The notes under the pieces: generated by a model | Seen by the model: only the letters and a program-made list of their open reading frames with translations | The model's database searches: none | Told to the model about the DNA's origin: nothing | In this document: piece by piece, positions 35,717 to 47,670 of the stretch | Numbering within the stretch: position 1 is the stretch's first letter | How the letters are laid out: every line of letters begins with the position of its first letter | Program-made: the position numbers and the translations under genes | Source of the DNA: Liolophura sinensis | Taxonomy: Eukaryota > Mollusca > Polyplacophora > Chitonida > Chitonidae | DNA length: 64,000 nucleotides | Assembly: GCF_032854445.1 (NCBI RefSeq) | Contig: NC_088305.1 | Coordinates: forward strand, 5,337,606 to 5,401,605 | Direction of reading: 5' to 3'

Positions 35717-35875
35717 ATGGGGTAAGCACGCCAACAAGGTGCAGTGATCTAGAAGCCTCTCACCAATGCGGTCGCTGTGAGTCCTACCCGGCCTCCTCCC
35801 ACTATAATGCTGGTCGCCGTCGTATAATTAAATATTCTTGAGAACGGCGTAAAACACCAATCACATAAGTAAATT
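35717..35875 (+). mobile_element. SINE family I copy, internally deleted
   Basis: The head part 'cctctcaccaatgcggtcgc' is joined to the tail part 'cgtcgtataattaaatattc'. The central block is missing. It abuts the family A fragment. Confidence 0.75.
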
Positions 35876-36307
35876 AACTAATTAGTCGGTCACGTTTGAC
35901 CATTTTTTCTGATTATCGTATTGTTCTCGCTGCTCTGGTGTTGTTCGTTTCGCTGTACACTTTCATTTTCTCAATCATTGATAGTTAATGGTGAGGATGC
36001 AAAAGTAACAAACCAGAGACCACTTTTAAAGCATAATCATCACAGGCAAAAATGAAGATTCAGAAGTGGTCGTCCAGAAGTTTACTCCTCATGATTTGCT
36101 GGGTAACCAAAGATGTTTCTTTATTATCGATTTTTGCAGTTGTTCATAAGTTAAATATGTGAGGGCACCGAAAAAACCGTATTGAAAGAAATCCACCAGA
36201 AACAGCCTTGACGCTATTAGGTATATTTGACTCATATTGGTTGTAATCGTGTACGAAATCTAGACGCCAAAACATTCATATCTCGACGGAAACAGACCGT
36301 GTGCCAC
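35876..36307. other. Gene-free stretch
   Basis: Nothing is recognised. Confidence 0.4.
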
Positions 36308-36370
36308 CAGACACTATGCAAACACCGGGCAGTTCGCTAGTTAGTATTTCCGGTGTTTGCATGTCGCCTG
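36308..36370. repeat. Hairpin
   Basis: The arms 36308-36328 and 36350-36370 pair over 21 positions with about four mismatches. The perfect core is 'atgcaaacaccgg' against 'ccggtgtttgcat', with a 21-nt loop. Confidence 0.75.
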
Positions 36371-36549
36371 ATAACCGCTTAACCCAAAGAATCGCGGTGT
36401 TTTCCCGTATTTAATCTGGGAGCGCTACCCCGTGGAGAATGGCGTCAACACGATAATTTCTCATTATCCTGTAACAACTAAATCAGATCCGGAACTCTGA
36501 GCCACGTTATTTACCGTCGGCCTATAACAGACCAATTGCTCCCCCGGGA

Positions 36550-37010
36550 ATGCGGTTATTCCCTCATTAGTGCATAGTTGACGTTAATGAAGGAGTCAAT
36601 TAGGTAATTTTTACGCCCTGTTGTTTGACTAGGAATTTATACCACTGTTTTTGTGCCTACCGCACACTCGAGTGCCATTGCTCTCGTTTTTGTCCCTTGC
36701 TGCTTTGGCACGGCCTTTTCTTTCCATGTTAATCAACTAGGAAAACGTTATTTGCATGGTAAAAACTTTAATCTTGTCTGCAAAGCCAGAGTTTCGTTGT
36801 CTTTCTTTGGAGGACAAATGTTTGGTGTAAGTTTCTATTACACAGTCTCCTACATGTGTGACTCGCAGATCTTCTACTTGCTGTGTGCAGATTTGATGTG
36901 TTTTCTCTCTGCACCTGTTCGTCATTTCAGAATCAATAAGTCACCCCATCTCGCGGCTATGCTCCCTGCGGCAGACAGGCTATTAAAGCGGCCTGCTATG
37001 TAAAACGGCA
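36550..37010 (+). repeat. Dispersed repeat family C, copy 1
   Basis: It aligns with 38780-39260 ('gagtcaattaggtaattttt', 'gccattgctctcg', 'ccatgttaatcaactagg', 'cagtctcctacatgtgtg') and with 37640-37860 ('gttcgtcatttcagaatcaa', 'ctatgtaaaacgg'). A 116-codon frame crosses it, but the other copies do not keep that frame. Confidence 0.7.
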
Positions 37011-37579
37011 CAAACTTAATCCCGCACCTGATCATTCTCAGGAGTGAAAAATGGTAGTAAAGATGTTTGAGTTCGGATGCCGTATCTCGTGTTTGATGGC
37101 GATTACTAAGAGCTTAGGGTGTGAAGTTTCATTTTGATTTGGTAACTTTCATGGGCAGTATGCATGACCTTTGAATTTGAAGTTGACCTTGGATTGTGAG
37201 CTTAAAGGCAAGTACCACCCTAAAACGATGTGTATATAAGATGAAAGCCTATTAAAAACTGCCCCGGATTAATTTTTAGAATTTTTCTAGCCGAGTCAAA
37301 TCGTGTTAAAAAAACAGATTCTACGGTGGACTGTTGTGACCCAGAAGGTATCAGTTACATCACATCTACACCTTTTGCTTGAAATAACTCGTTTAAAGTT
37401 CAAAACGGTAAATGCATTGATAGATCTGTATGTATATGCATTTAATATATTGAAATGTCAGTTTTGTCCCTGCATAGAGGAGAGATATATTAATCTCCTT
37501 CAGGCTTTCATGCCATTCCACTCCTCTTTGTTTGAATCCATTCTAACTTCTTATTTTAGATACTTTATATAAATAAAAA
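37011..37579. other. Gene-free stretch
   Basis: Nothing is recognised apart from an 89-codon unsupported frame at 37303. Confidence 0.35.
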
Positions 37580-37880
37580 GGAAATTAGTCTTGCGATTAT
37601 TGGCCCGAGACATCTATTATGGTTAACGGCTTGTGTTCTAATGTCCTTCTCTACTCCTCATGTTATTATACAGTCACCTGTGCATATATGGAGCGCAGAT
37701 GTCTCGCTTGGTCTGTGCAGGTTTGAAGTGTTCTCTCTGTCCACCTGTTCGTCTGTCATTTCAGAATCAATATGTCAGCTTTTCTCACGGCATGGGTCTT
37801 GTAACGGACAAACTATTATATTACCTTGCTCTGTAAAACGGAAGACCAATCTTAATACTGTATCAGTGTAAAATGGTAAA
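37580..37880 (+). repeat. Family C, copy 2
   Basis: It starts with 'cttgcgattattggcccgag', like the fragment at 31590. It then shares 'tgcaggtttgaagtg', 'tctgtcatttcagaatcaat' and 'ctgtaaaacgg' with copy 1. Confidence 0.7.
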
Positions 37881-38102
37881 ATAAAGCGTAACTGTTTGAA
37901 ATCGGATTTAGATTTCGTTACTATTGTTGTATTATCTTTCGAATGTAAAGTTTAACGTGGATTTGTGTTTCATCTTTTAGAATTTTAAGTTTGAGGCTTG
38001 ATCTGAATGCCGTAATTTGTGTGGCAAGATTAGTTTAAGCGATCATCGGGTTTGATATTTCACGTCGATATTATTCATGAAGTGAATGCAGATTTTCCTT
38101 AA

Positions 38103-38328
38103 TTATTTGGTTTATTTTATTGGTGTTTTGCACCAAACTACGGCGGTCAGCATTATGGTGGGAGGAAACCAGGCAGAGCCCGGAGAAAGCCAAAGTCCAA
38201 AGGTTGCTTGCAAACATTTCAACGCAGGACCGGAAAGAGAGTCGGCATGAGCTGGACTTGAACACAGCGACTGAATGGATGAGAGGCTCTGGAGTCATTG
38301 TGCTGCACTGGCACGCTAACCATTGAAG
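38103..38328 (-). mobile_element. SINE family I copy, diverged
   Basis: Tail ('attggtgttttgcacc'), body ('ggaggaaaccaggcagagcc') and head ('gcacgctaacca') are recognisable, with small deletions. Confidence 0.8.
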
Positions 38329-38779
38329 ATCTTAATTGTCAACGTACTTCAAAACTGCCGACTACCGCTGACTGTTTCTTACGCTCATTTCCCCTTGCTG
38401 ACCTACGTTAAAAACAACACTGGGCCAATAAATGTATTTACGCGTCAACAAAGTGTCCCACATGACTTTTAGCAAGCATACCTTTATATTTTTGTGATGT
38501 TCCATAACCGATATATCGAAGTTTTATGTTAGCAAGATCGTGCATATCTAGATAATCAAAAGCGATGCTGTGTTATCAAATTTAACCAATCAAGCACGAG
38601 TTGTTTCTAAAGCCCTGGACGGAGCTTTCTGCTTACCTTGACCGAACCCTGTTTTACTTTGTAACCATATGTGCGTTTGGTACGAGTGAAGCGATATCGA
38701 GTTTTGGTTGCCTTAAAATGACTTACTCCATGGCCTCGTGAAAAACATCCTGATTAAAACTTGCTTTAATATGGTTTTG
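38329..38779. other. Gene-free stretch
   Basis: Nothing is recognised. Confidence 0.4.
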
Positions 38780-39260
38780 GGTTTCCGAGCCAACTCTAAT
38801 TATTGTCAAGTTTAAAATTCTTCCCGATGCATGCATTAATTTCCATAAAGAGTTAATTTAATTTTGAATTTTGAAAAATACCTTATACACTGTGTTGTTT
38901 TACTTGGAATTTATAGAATCGATCTTCCTTCTAACGGTGTCTCGGGTCTCATTGCTCATGATTTTACCCCCATATATAATACAAAATATCACTGTTTTGA
39001 CAGGACATTTTCCTGCCACGCTAATCAGCTCGAGGAACATTACATGCATCACCAACCTGCTGTCTTGTCTGCTTACTGAAAGCATCGTTTTGTGTCTGTA
39101 GGGCAGACAGAAAGCCACATATGTTTGGTGTGGAGCTTATATTATACTGTCTCCTACATGTGTGGCTTACAGATGTCCTACTCCCTTTATGCAGGTTTTG
39201 TGTCCTTCCTCCCGGTTTTTTCTCGCAGTAATATTGGCTACCACTGTACACCTGAAATAT
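38780..39260 (+). repeat. Family C, copy 3
   Basis: It aligns with copy 1 across its length. Shared blocks include 'tacttggaatttatag', 'tcctgccacgctaatcagct' and 'tgtctcctacatgtgtgg'. Confidence 0.7.
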
Positions 39261-39612
39261 GCCACAGTACAACAATTAAATAAACCACTGTAGAGTAAAT
39301 AAGTCAGATAAATTTTTTTTATACTTAAAGAGTCATTAAAGTTTTCCATATTTAAAGAGTCAATTAAGTGTACTTTTTGCACTCTACTCATACACTCGCA
39401 TTCATACACACAATCGATTTTTTGTGTATCGATGTATATCGTCGTACTGGCCCTGTTTCAAATGCCGATGATTTTGCACCACCCTTATAAACTAAAAAAA
39501 AAATCCTTGGGGTACTAACATTTTGCTTGTGAGCAGTACAAGAGCACCGCCGTCAACTTTTACGGAAGATAAATATTTCGTATAGACTTTAGTTATGTAT
39601 TCTCTTTTATAT
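39261..39612. other. Gene-free stretch
   Basis: An AT-rich segment with an A run at 39500. Confidence 0.4.
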
Positions 39613-39745
39613 CTGTGGCTTGATCACGGACTTGATCACGGGTTTGATCACGGACTTGATCACGGACTTGATCACGGACGTGATCACGGACTTGACCACT
39701 GATTTGATCATGAATTTGATCGCGGACTTGACCACGGATCTAGCC
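39613..39745. repeat. 12-bp tandem array 'cttgatcacgga'
   Basis: About ten units, each with the palindrome TGATCA. Later units are degenerate. Confidence 0.9.
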
Positions 39746-40422
39746 ATTCCAAATTGCATAAAACATCAGTAACCCGGTTTGTTCTTATTGCTTTCTGTTT
39801 GAAGTCTTATTCCATTATCATGACTGGTGGATCAGAGAAAAGCATAAGCGACCTTCGTGTTGGAATTTTGGCTTTCGTGATTAGTGTCCTAGGAGGAGTA
39901 TTTCAACATTTGGGTGTCATTTCTGCACTGAGCGTAGATCTTGGTGACATTTTTCAAAACAGTCACTGTTTGCCCGTTGTGCCCATCTGCCAGGTTGCAA
40001 GTATCTAATTATTTTCCAACTTGAGTGCAGGTTCGTTTTGTGAAATCTCATATCAACACTGAAAACCAGATCAATCCATGTAAAAGTTTTGCATATTTAA
40101 TGAGCTGCGTGATTCTCGTTGGGTTACTCGTGTATCCGCAGTACGCAGTTTAAAGACAAATATTGTTTTCTGATGGTGTAGACCATGGAATCGTAAACAC
40201 AAGTCGGAGAACTATGTTTTGTTCACTGAGAAATGCAAGTTTAGTTTTTAAGGCATCTTGGGAATCATTTATGTAGAATCCACAGCTTTTATTCCACAGC
40301 ATTGTGGTAACAGTTCTCTTTGAATTTACCGTTGTTAATTTAAACGGCCTGAATCCCTGAAACACATCTTGTTGCCTTGGCGTAAATCATTCTAGGAAAT
40401 GCAGTCGCAATGTAGACTAATT
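39746..40422. other. Gene-free stretch
   Basis: A hydrophobic 84-codon frame at 39754-40008 has no recognised domain or splice support. Confidence 0.35.
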
Positions 40423-40523
40423 TATGTATGTATGTATGTATGTATGTATGTATGTATGTATGTATGTATGTATGTATGTATGTATGTATGTATGTATGTA
40501 TGTATGTATGTATGTATGTATGT
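40423..40523. repeat. (TATG)n microsatellite
   Basis: About 25 tetranucleotide units, nearly perfect. Confidence 0.97.
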
Positions 40524-41394
40524 TTGCCATTGGTTGTTAGTTTCCGTGACAGTAACTGCTGCAAATATCTTGTCCGATTTGCATAAAATATTTTGCTAAT
40601 GTAATTTGCATTACATAGAACAAACTATAAAGCTTTTGCATTTCTTTTTTTTTCCTGATTGACCATTGGTTTCTGTGCAACGAGACAGCTTCAAATAATG
40701 TCCGTTTTTAAGAAAATTCAGATCTTCCTTCTGGAACCTCAGATCAAACTCAGAAACCATCGGAATTCATGCATAACTTGTGATAGAAATCCTACAAATT
40801 TCCTTGTTCAATTTCTTTTGTCTATAGGGCTTGGCATTATTGATTATGTCTTAACTTTGTCATTGATGAGCTTGAACAGCCCTTTATGCTGCTCGATGCC
40901 AGCCTTACACAGAGATTCCCTGCTATTACTGTTCGTGGCGCCTTGCTGACAGTAAGCGGTAGACGATGTTTGTTTTGCAAAATTGCGCTCATTGGAGACA
41001 ATTTATTTTCAGCCATAAAGTGTGTATATGTGTTATACCTTATATGCTGGAAAACTTCCTACACAACGGTGGTTCGCCTAAGGTGGTTTTACCCGTCATC
41101 ACATGTGAAAATTTTTTGTGTGAGGCATTTAATAACGATGAAATAAATATAATAAATATTTTCATGACCTTGGTCATGCTTATGGGTAGGAATAATCAGA
41201 GAATCTGTGATAAACACAGACTCATTGCTTGGTACCTGATAAACCTTCTAACTTGAATGGGTAAAGAGACAGATTTGGATTTCAACGATCAGCTTGGCTT
41301 AATTGGCCGATGCATAGCCATCGAGAGTTTAATTTGAGTAATTGCCCCTGAGTTGGGTGAGTTGGGGAGAGGAGAAGGTAAAAGTACTTCTTCG
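40524..41394. other. Gene-free stretch
   Basis: Several overlapping frames of 86-96 codons in different phases. No domain and no repeat are recognised. Confidence 0.35.
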
Positions 41395-41660
41395 CCGGAA
41401 TGCCCCATAGATATTCTGGGTGCTCGATTCATAAGCACACAGTGCACAAGGGGTTTGTGTTCAACCCCGGCCTTGGCGCATCCCGCGGTCTAGCCCGTGT
41501 TTGGCGACAATAAGCGATCGACGACACTTGTATGAACTTTCGAGCAGACGAACGTTCGTTGAAGACCACTTGTCGTCGGCCATTACATCTACATGGGAAT
41601 GTCGGTGAGTAATTTGTGAAAGGTCATTCTAAAACTCCTGTTTCACCCATTTAAGTGACC
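41395..41660 (+). mobile_element. SINE family III copy
   Basis: A tRNA-like head with the B-box-like 'gtgttcaaccccgg' (41456) is followed by 'gcgatcgacgacacttg', 'ggaatgtcggtgag' and 'gtgaaaggtcattc'. Confidence 0.6.
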
Positions 41661-41697
41661 ACCATCGTGTGAAAGGCGAAGAACAACAAGTATTTAA

Positions 41698-41880
41698 CCC
41701 ATCAGTCGGTCAACGTGGCGCTCCGTCAGAATACGAGTACCTGGTTCTGTCAAGCTGAGTAGGCCTACGCACAATGTTCACCTGCTGCCCCAACTTATCG
41801 ACAAAAATGTCTCTGCACCAGTCGCTACATTTACTATCCAGATCCAGTCTTTAAATACAAACTGTGTGGTGGTAATCGGA
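41698..41880 (+). other. Possible internal exon ending in a GTAAGT donor
   Basis: A frame without ATG is open for about 60 codons up to CAA|GTAAGT. Its end reads VSAPVATFTIQIQSLNTN and then CVVVIGQ. No acceptor is obvious and no domain is recognised. It is weak evidence only. Confidence 0.18.
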
Positions 41881-42111
41881 CAAGTAAGTTAGCAAAATAT
41901 TTGTTTATGCAACTCGTTTGTATATGTATTTATTTATTTGCTTTTGATGCCTGGAGAAACTTGTAAGGAGCAACCTTTAGCATCGTGTCTAAAAAACCCC
42001 GCACCAGTGTATGAGCTGAATTTGAACAAAGGGCGACCAAATGCCCAATTAGGGATGTAGCACTAGTCAGTCTGACAACAAATGTGACTGAATTTGCTGA
42101 ATGCCTGAAAC

Positions 42112-42728
42112 TTATAACCGTATAACCGTATGTACATATCTATCACGTACGGGGCATTTAACAACATAGATGGCGCTGGTTGCCCAGTGTAACCGTCTAT
42201 CTTGTATGTCATGTGCAGCATCATAGATGGCGCCTCTTGTAGCATGAGATCTTTGCATATTAACGGGAAAGACGTAATCGTCCGTTACTTTTGAATCACA
42301 ATCTGATCGGTTAGGGTATGTAACGCTCGTCATTTTCAAACTGTATCTAATACCACTTACCCTGGGGCTAGGGACCGTAAAAGTAGCTCATTACATCAGC
42401 ATGATGCCTTTATGAACAGCTGCAATTAAAGCGCGACTGAGGTACTTGTTTAATTGTTATTTGACATGGAACTCATTCAAATTTGAACTTTAATATGGAA
42501 TTCGTGCCTGGAATATTTATTGTCTGCCCGGCATCATTGAAAACTGATAACCGCTTCTCTCTTGTGTGTTACCGGCTTTATTTCTTATTTGTATAATTTC
42601 TTACATACCTTTGTCTTTGGGAGTTAGTGTTAAACGTTGTTCTGGAAATGGATCTTGCGATTATCGACTTGGAACGCCTTTTACGGACTACGAATGTTAT
42701 ATGAATGTCGGACTTGACGCTTATATTT
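42112..42728 (+). mobile_element. 5'-truncated copy of the retroelement 3' tail
   Basis: It matches 11320-11935 almost throughout with about 5 percent differences and small indels, for example loss of about ten bases near 42480 relative to the first copy. No reverse transcriptase precedes it, as expected for a 5'-truncated retrotransposed copy. Confidence 0.88.
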
Positions 42729-42744
42729 ACTTCATTTTATCTCC

Positions 42745-42902
42745 TCTCTGGCCGTACGTGGGAAGGTCTGTGAGCATCCTGCGGATGGTCGTCGGTTTCT
42801 TCCGGGCTCTGCCCTGTTTCCACTCACCATAATGCTGTCCGCCGTCGTATAAGTGAAATATTCCTAAGTACGGCGTAAAACACCGATCAAATAAATAAAT
42901 AA
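42745..42902 (+). mobile_element. SINE family I, 5'-truncated
   Basis: It begins at 'ctctggccgtacgtggg' and ends in 'caaataaataaataaatt'. It lies directly after the retroelement tail. Confidence 0.85.
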
Positions 42903-43599
42903 ATTCATTTTATTTAAATTTCCACATTGATTTGATATTTGTTTACACCATGCTCAAGATGGCTGTCAGTGCGATTTTATCTGATCGCATATCTACTGTA
43001 TATGTACACAGGCTGATCTGAATGACCTCAAACATCTATCACGCATAAACTCTCTGATATCCCTGAAAGTAGCTTTATAAAGACACGCTGGCTTAGAATC
43101 GATATTTTAAAGTAGTATATGGCACTAAAGTTATCATGGGAAGTTCATTTTTGTGTTCAGGAGTTACGCACGAAAGAAAGAGTGTCCCCGCCTTGGGTTT
43201 TTGGGGGGCCTATATAGGTTACAAAGCCCAGTATCCGCTATCCAATCCACACATTATCATAACGATAAAAACCTTTTACCTTCAGAAGCATGTCGTAATG
43301 GACGTCACGCAACCAACTGTGAGCTTACACGCAATAGATTTCAACCCATACAGAACTGTAGTCAAGTGATATGGATCAGCAATGGGCCGTGGCAATGCAT
43401 AAGGTAACTGGCAACTCCAGACTGCCCTAGCCACGCTGTTTTCGAGACCTTAAAACGATACACAATCGTTTCTCATTGACTGACAGTGGGGATAGGATTT
43501 CCTGGGTTATACCCGGCAGTTTAGGTTACGCTGGAATATATCTTCCATATATAAAATCCAGCTCAGGGTAGCCATAGATTGCGCTCGCCTACCTCTCAC
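42903..43599. other. Gene-free stretch
   Basis: Nothing is recognised. Confidence 0.35.
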
Positions 43600-43760
43600 G
43601 CCAGTCATTCAGAAGCCTCGCTGTATCCCTTTAAGAGGTCGACGACGCATGTGTAGCAGTTTGTGCAGTCTAATGTCCTTTCACAGCAATGTGGTTTGCA
43701 TATTAGTACGTCACAAGTGGCAAAGTTCATCAGTACCTTGCCAAAGGTACTGATGAACCA
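43600..43760 (+). mobile_element. SINE family III, body fragment
   Basis: 'gtcgacgacgcatgtgtagc', 'gtgcagtctaatgtcctttc', 'tgcatattagtacgtcac' and 'ttgccaaaggtactg' follow the order of the copy at 28427. Confidence 0.65.
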
Positions 43761-43887
43761 CAGGAAAAGTATAACCGTTTTTCCTTTGCATCTACTTATT
43801 ATTTTGTGCCTTACACGACAGTTAAAAAGGGTTCACTTATATAACCCTATGGTTATCTAATCCTTAAGGTTGTCAAAACGGGTATAA

Positions 43888-44085
43888 CCAGTGAAAAACT
43901 ACGACACCGCACCATGTATACCTGATAGCCTCCCTAACTTCAAGCCACATCAGAAATTGCCGCTAGGAGCCCTGGCCAACGACACCTTTAAACACGAAGA
44001 CGGCTTTGTTTTTTGCGCACACGGTAATGTAGTATGGAACTGTTGGTACATATACGTATTGCCTGTAGTTCGCCATTCACACTAA
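43888..44085 (+). other. Unrecognised 64-codon frame with coding-like composition
   Basis: The frame from a GTG at 43891 to TAA at 44085 encodes PCIPDSLPNFKPHQKLPLG and further residues with mixed third positions, unlike the flanking AT-rich DNA. There is no ATG near the start. A possible donor (GGTAATG) lies inside. The function is unknown and it may be chance. Confidence 0.18.
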
Positions 44086-44326
44086 ATATCTACAACACTT
44101 TAGATATTTTAACGCTACAAAAAATAGCTAGCAAGACTTTGACCTTATATAAATAATGAAGGGTAAAACTGGTAGAATGAGTGGTGTTCTACAGTGTTGG
44201 ACACAAAGCCGTAGCGTTACAATATGGGTTTTCCAGTCATCTATTCGTTCTGATAAATCACACCTAAAACTGACGGCTGTTCTAAAAAGTTAATGCAGGT
44301 TATGGTTTCTGCATGACCAAACAAGC

Positions 44327-44411
44327 ATCTGTCCCTTCCAACATCCTCCTTTCTCCTCTCTGCCCACCATCCTCCTCCCATTCCCCACCTACCGCCTCCC
44401 CTTCCACGCAT
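44327..44411 (+). repeat. Polypyrimidine tract
   Basis: About 85 bp, almost all C and T. The 108-codon frame crossing it is low-complexity at its start and not regarded as a gene. Confidence 0.8.
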
Positions 44412-45689
44412 GTCCTGTTAGTTCCAACCAAGTCAGTTAGAAACGCGATGATGAAGTATATTTGTACAAGTTGCTTCAGGTCACCGAGTATCGGTGGTCT
44501 TAGTGTTTTTGATGATGACTGGTGCAGCGGCGGGTTTTCACTGATCAAGCAAATAACCGTTGATCAACTTCTCAACAGTTTTATACTGGACCGAGGTTCA
44601 AAGGCCTACAATCGTTTACCGTATCACCTCTGCTTATGATCGCGCCTGGGTTTTTGTTCATTTCTATAGCGCACGACAATCGCCTGTTTCCTTTCACATC
44701 AGGGGCGAGTTTATGTGTAAGGCTTATCAGTTGATTTTCTCGTACTTACTTAACTGGCAAGAGTGTCTCGTTAGACGCAGTGTAATGACTTTTGATTAGG
44801 TTGTCTCACGTTATATCCGTCCAAACGTTCACGGTTTCTTTTTCAGGGTTGCTATGGCAACGGCTGGAGACCACAACAATAGTAGTTAGAGATAACAACA
44901 ACAACCGGTGATCTTATCTACGCGCCATTCATTCTCTGACTACTCAAAATCATGATTGTCTCGGGGAAATCAAGTAATTCTAAGGATAATGGGCATACTA
45001 TCAGATACACGCCTGTTCTACGGGGAATTGTTAATGACGACTTGTCATCAACATTTGTTCTATAATAATAATAATAATGCATGGCTTTGCTGTACACACC
45101 TGTATACGAATAATCTTTACATTAACAGTTTCGTTTTATTTCTGCTCTTGCAGGACTTTTACATTTCAGATATTTTGGAACGCCGATATTCAGTCATTGT
45201 TCCAAAGACAACCCACAAAGCTGATTAACATGTCAGCAGTCCTTCCAAAGCTTAGTGTCTGGCTAAAATCTGATCCGTAAAATGTTAGCATTGATCTCGA
45301 CACGATGCATGGACAGCTCGTGCTTTATTTAGTACCGGTATTCATAACGTAAATAAATAGATGCTTAGAGAACAGAATAACACATAGCGAAACTAGACTG
45401 TCTTTTTTCAAACACAACGGGCCTACGTGTTTCATCAATGTCAAAAGTCTGTGACAGAAAGCTAAAGGATGCATTAAAAGGCTTTGATATCTGTTCGTTA
45501 GGTAAGGCAGCCATTGTCATTCACTGGCCGAAATGTCATATGTTTTTTTGTCTGTAGAAGGCCGCTAAACGTCAAACAATGATGTCATGAGCTCGAACCC
45601 GGCTCCTATTGTAACAGCTGTGAAGCTAAGATGTGTTTCAGGGGCCTGGTAAGGGTCGGTAGTCTCCTGTATCCAGATATATAGGTGAA
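44412..45689. other. Gene-free stretch
   Basis: It includes an (AAT)n run at 45062-45078. No supported exon was found. Confidence 0.4.
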
Positions 45690-45810
45690 ATATAGGAATC
45701 TTGAGGTGAGGGTTAAAACCCAGCCGTTGACAAAAACTTTTATGTGCATTCTCCGCTTCTCACTTAGTTGTCGTGTCTTGATGACGATGATCGGTCGACG
45801 ACGGTCGTGT
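45690..45810 (+). mobile_element. SINE family III body from which a satellite grows
   Basis: 'gggttaaaacccagccg' (decayed B box), 'tctccgcttctcac' and 'gatcggtcgacgacggtcgt' follow the SINE order at 28480-28560. The sequence then runs directly into the 28-bp array. Confidence 0.6.
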
Positions 45811-46870
45811 AGCCGTGTGTGCTGTGTAACGTTCGTGTGGTCGTGTGTGCTGTCTAATGCTCGTGTGATGATGAGTCCTGTCTAACGTTCGTGTGGTCGT
45901 GCTTGCTGTCTAATGTTCGAGTGGTCGCGTGTGCAGTCTACCGTTCGTGTGGTCGTGTTTCCTGTTTAACGTTCAAGTGGTCGTGTGTGCTGCCCAACGT
46001 TTATGTGGTCGTGTGTAGTGTCTAACGTTCGTGTGGTTGCGAATGCTGTCTAACGTTCGTGTGGTCATGTTTCCTTTCTAGCGTTCAAGTGGTCGTGTGT
46101 GGTGTCGAACTTTCGAGTGGTCGTGTGTGGTGTCTAACGTTCGTGTGGTCGTGTGTGCAGTCCAACGTTCGTGTTATTGTGAGTGGTGTCTAACGTTCGT
46201 GTGGTCCTTGGACTGTCTAACGTTCGTGTGGTCGTGAGTGCTGTCTAACGTTCATGTGATCGTGTGTGCTGTCTAACGTTCGTGTGGTCTTGTGTGCTGT
46301 CTAACGTTTATGTGGCTATGTGTGCTATCTAACGTTCGTGTGATCGTGAGGCTGCTGGCTAAGGTTCGTGTCGTCGTGTGTGTTTTCTAACATTCGAGTG
46401 GTCGTGTTTCTTGTCTAACGTTCGTGTGTCCATTTTTGCTTTCTAATGCTGGTGTGGTCGTGTGTGGTGTCTAACATTCGAGTGGCCATGTGTGCAGTCT
46501 GACGTTCGTTTGGTCGTGTTTCCTGTCTAACGTTCGAGTGGCCGTGTGTGGTGTCGAACGTTCGAGTGGTCGTGTGTGGTGTCTAACGTTCGTGTGGTCG
46601 TGTTTGGTGTCTAACGTTCGTGTGGTCGTGTGTGGTGTCTAACGTTCGTGTGGTCATGTGTGGTGTCAAACGTTCGTGTGATCGTGTGTGGTGTCAAACG
46701 TTCGTGAGGTCGTGTGTGCTGTCTAACGTTCGTGTGATCATGTGTGGTGTTAAACGTTCGTGTGATCGTGTGTGGTGTCTAACGTTCGTGTGGTCATGTG
46801 GGCTGTCTAATGCTCGTGTGATGATGAGTCCTGTCTAACGTTCGTGTGGTCGTGCGTGCTGTCTAATGTT
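45811..46870. repeat. Tandem array, 28-bp unit, about 38 copies
   Basis: The unit is 'gtctaacgttcgtgtggtcg' followed by 'tgtgtgct'. It contains the palindrome AACGTT and is CpG-rich. Longer sub-blocks recur, for example 'tgctcgtgtgatgatgagtc' near 45850 and 46812, pointing to block duplication. The unit resembles SINE III body sequence at 28555-28590. Confidence 0.95.
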
Positions 46871-47394
46871 GTGAAAAAATTAACCTAGGCACTCTTAGGC
46901 TTAACGCAGTCTGAAAATTTAGTGACATTTAACATTTCAACTGTTAACCGACTATGACAATAGATGAGAATTTACTACACGTTTTACATTCTGCTACTTT
47001 GTTATATTTTATACCACAATCTCAAGTTTTACCATATTCTAAGAAAGTATTCTGAACATGTTATGTTCATGAATAAACGGCTTCGCCCAAGGTTTTTTTC
47101 TCTGAAGCCTGTGGTAGGCTGAAAAGGCTACACACAGCCAATTTATCACTAAATAAAGGCATTTTATTGACAATGGTTGCAAAACAGTTTCATTACTCCA
47201 GCTGGCAATGTAGAATTTGAAAACAATGTGAACTGACGAACATCGGACACGTTTGGTCCTATGATTAGCTAATCGCTTTGTATCCGTGTAAGCCGGGTCT
47301 AGATTTGTCCTCATCTAAAACAAAGAAGACAAATATTCGGTGAACTGAAGCAATCATACTATTCTTCATTGCCTAACTGACCTGATACAGGAAC
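46871..47394. other. Gene-free stretch
   Basis: Nothing is recognised; a 91-codon minus-strand frame is unsupported. Confidence 0.35.
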
Positions 47395-47670
47395 TCACAA
47401 GAAGAACCGGATGCTTATTTGGTCATGCACAACTTATTAGGGGCACTGGCTTCTCAGCGTGATTTACTGGAGCACATACGTGACTGGAAACTGCACTTGA
47501 CAGCGTTACCATTTTGTCTCCAGTACCGAGACATTATCCGTCCTCATCCAAATTTAGCCAGCAACAGCGGCTCAAATTTCAAAGTTTTACACGTAGAACA
47601 AAACTGGACTGATTTTCGTCTCTTCTTCGTTCGGCATCAATCTCCCAACTTTTTACCTTGGAAGTTCTAA
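47395..47670 (+). other. Possible terminal exon, product unknown
   Basis: After an acceptor-like 'ctgacctgatacag' the frame is open to TAA-side codons at 47670, with about 88 residues including LLGALASQRDLLEHIRDWKL. Composition is more even than in the surroundings. No ATG precedes the conserved-looking part and no domain is recognised. Confidence 0.22.

Noticed and set aside
36653-37003. 116-codon frame as a membrane protein gene
   Set aside because: It lies in dispersed family C, whose other copies do not keep the frame; no splice support.
40340-40599. Frames rich in MYVCMYVC or IHTYIHTY
   Set aside because: Translation of the TATG microsatellite; the same applies to 60205-60465 over CATA.
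42566-42832. 88-codon frame with a hydrophobic start, resembling a secreted protein
   Set aside because: It lies in the retroelement tail and SINE; the sister copy at 11760-11930 is frameshifted and there is no ATG.
44313-44639. 108-codon frame
   Set aside because: Its first third translates a polypyrimidine tract and the remainder has no recognisable feature.
46620-46838. 72-codon frame of the RSCVLSNVRV type
   Set aside because: It lies wholly inside the 28-bp array.
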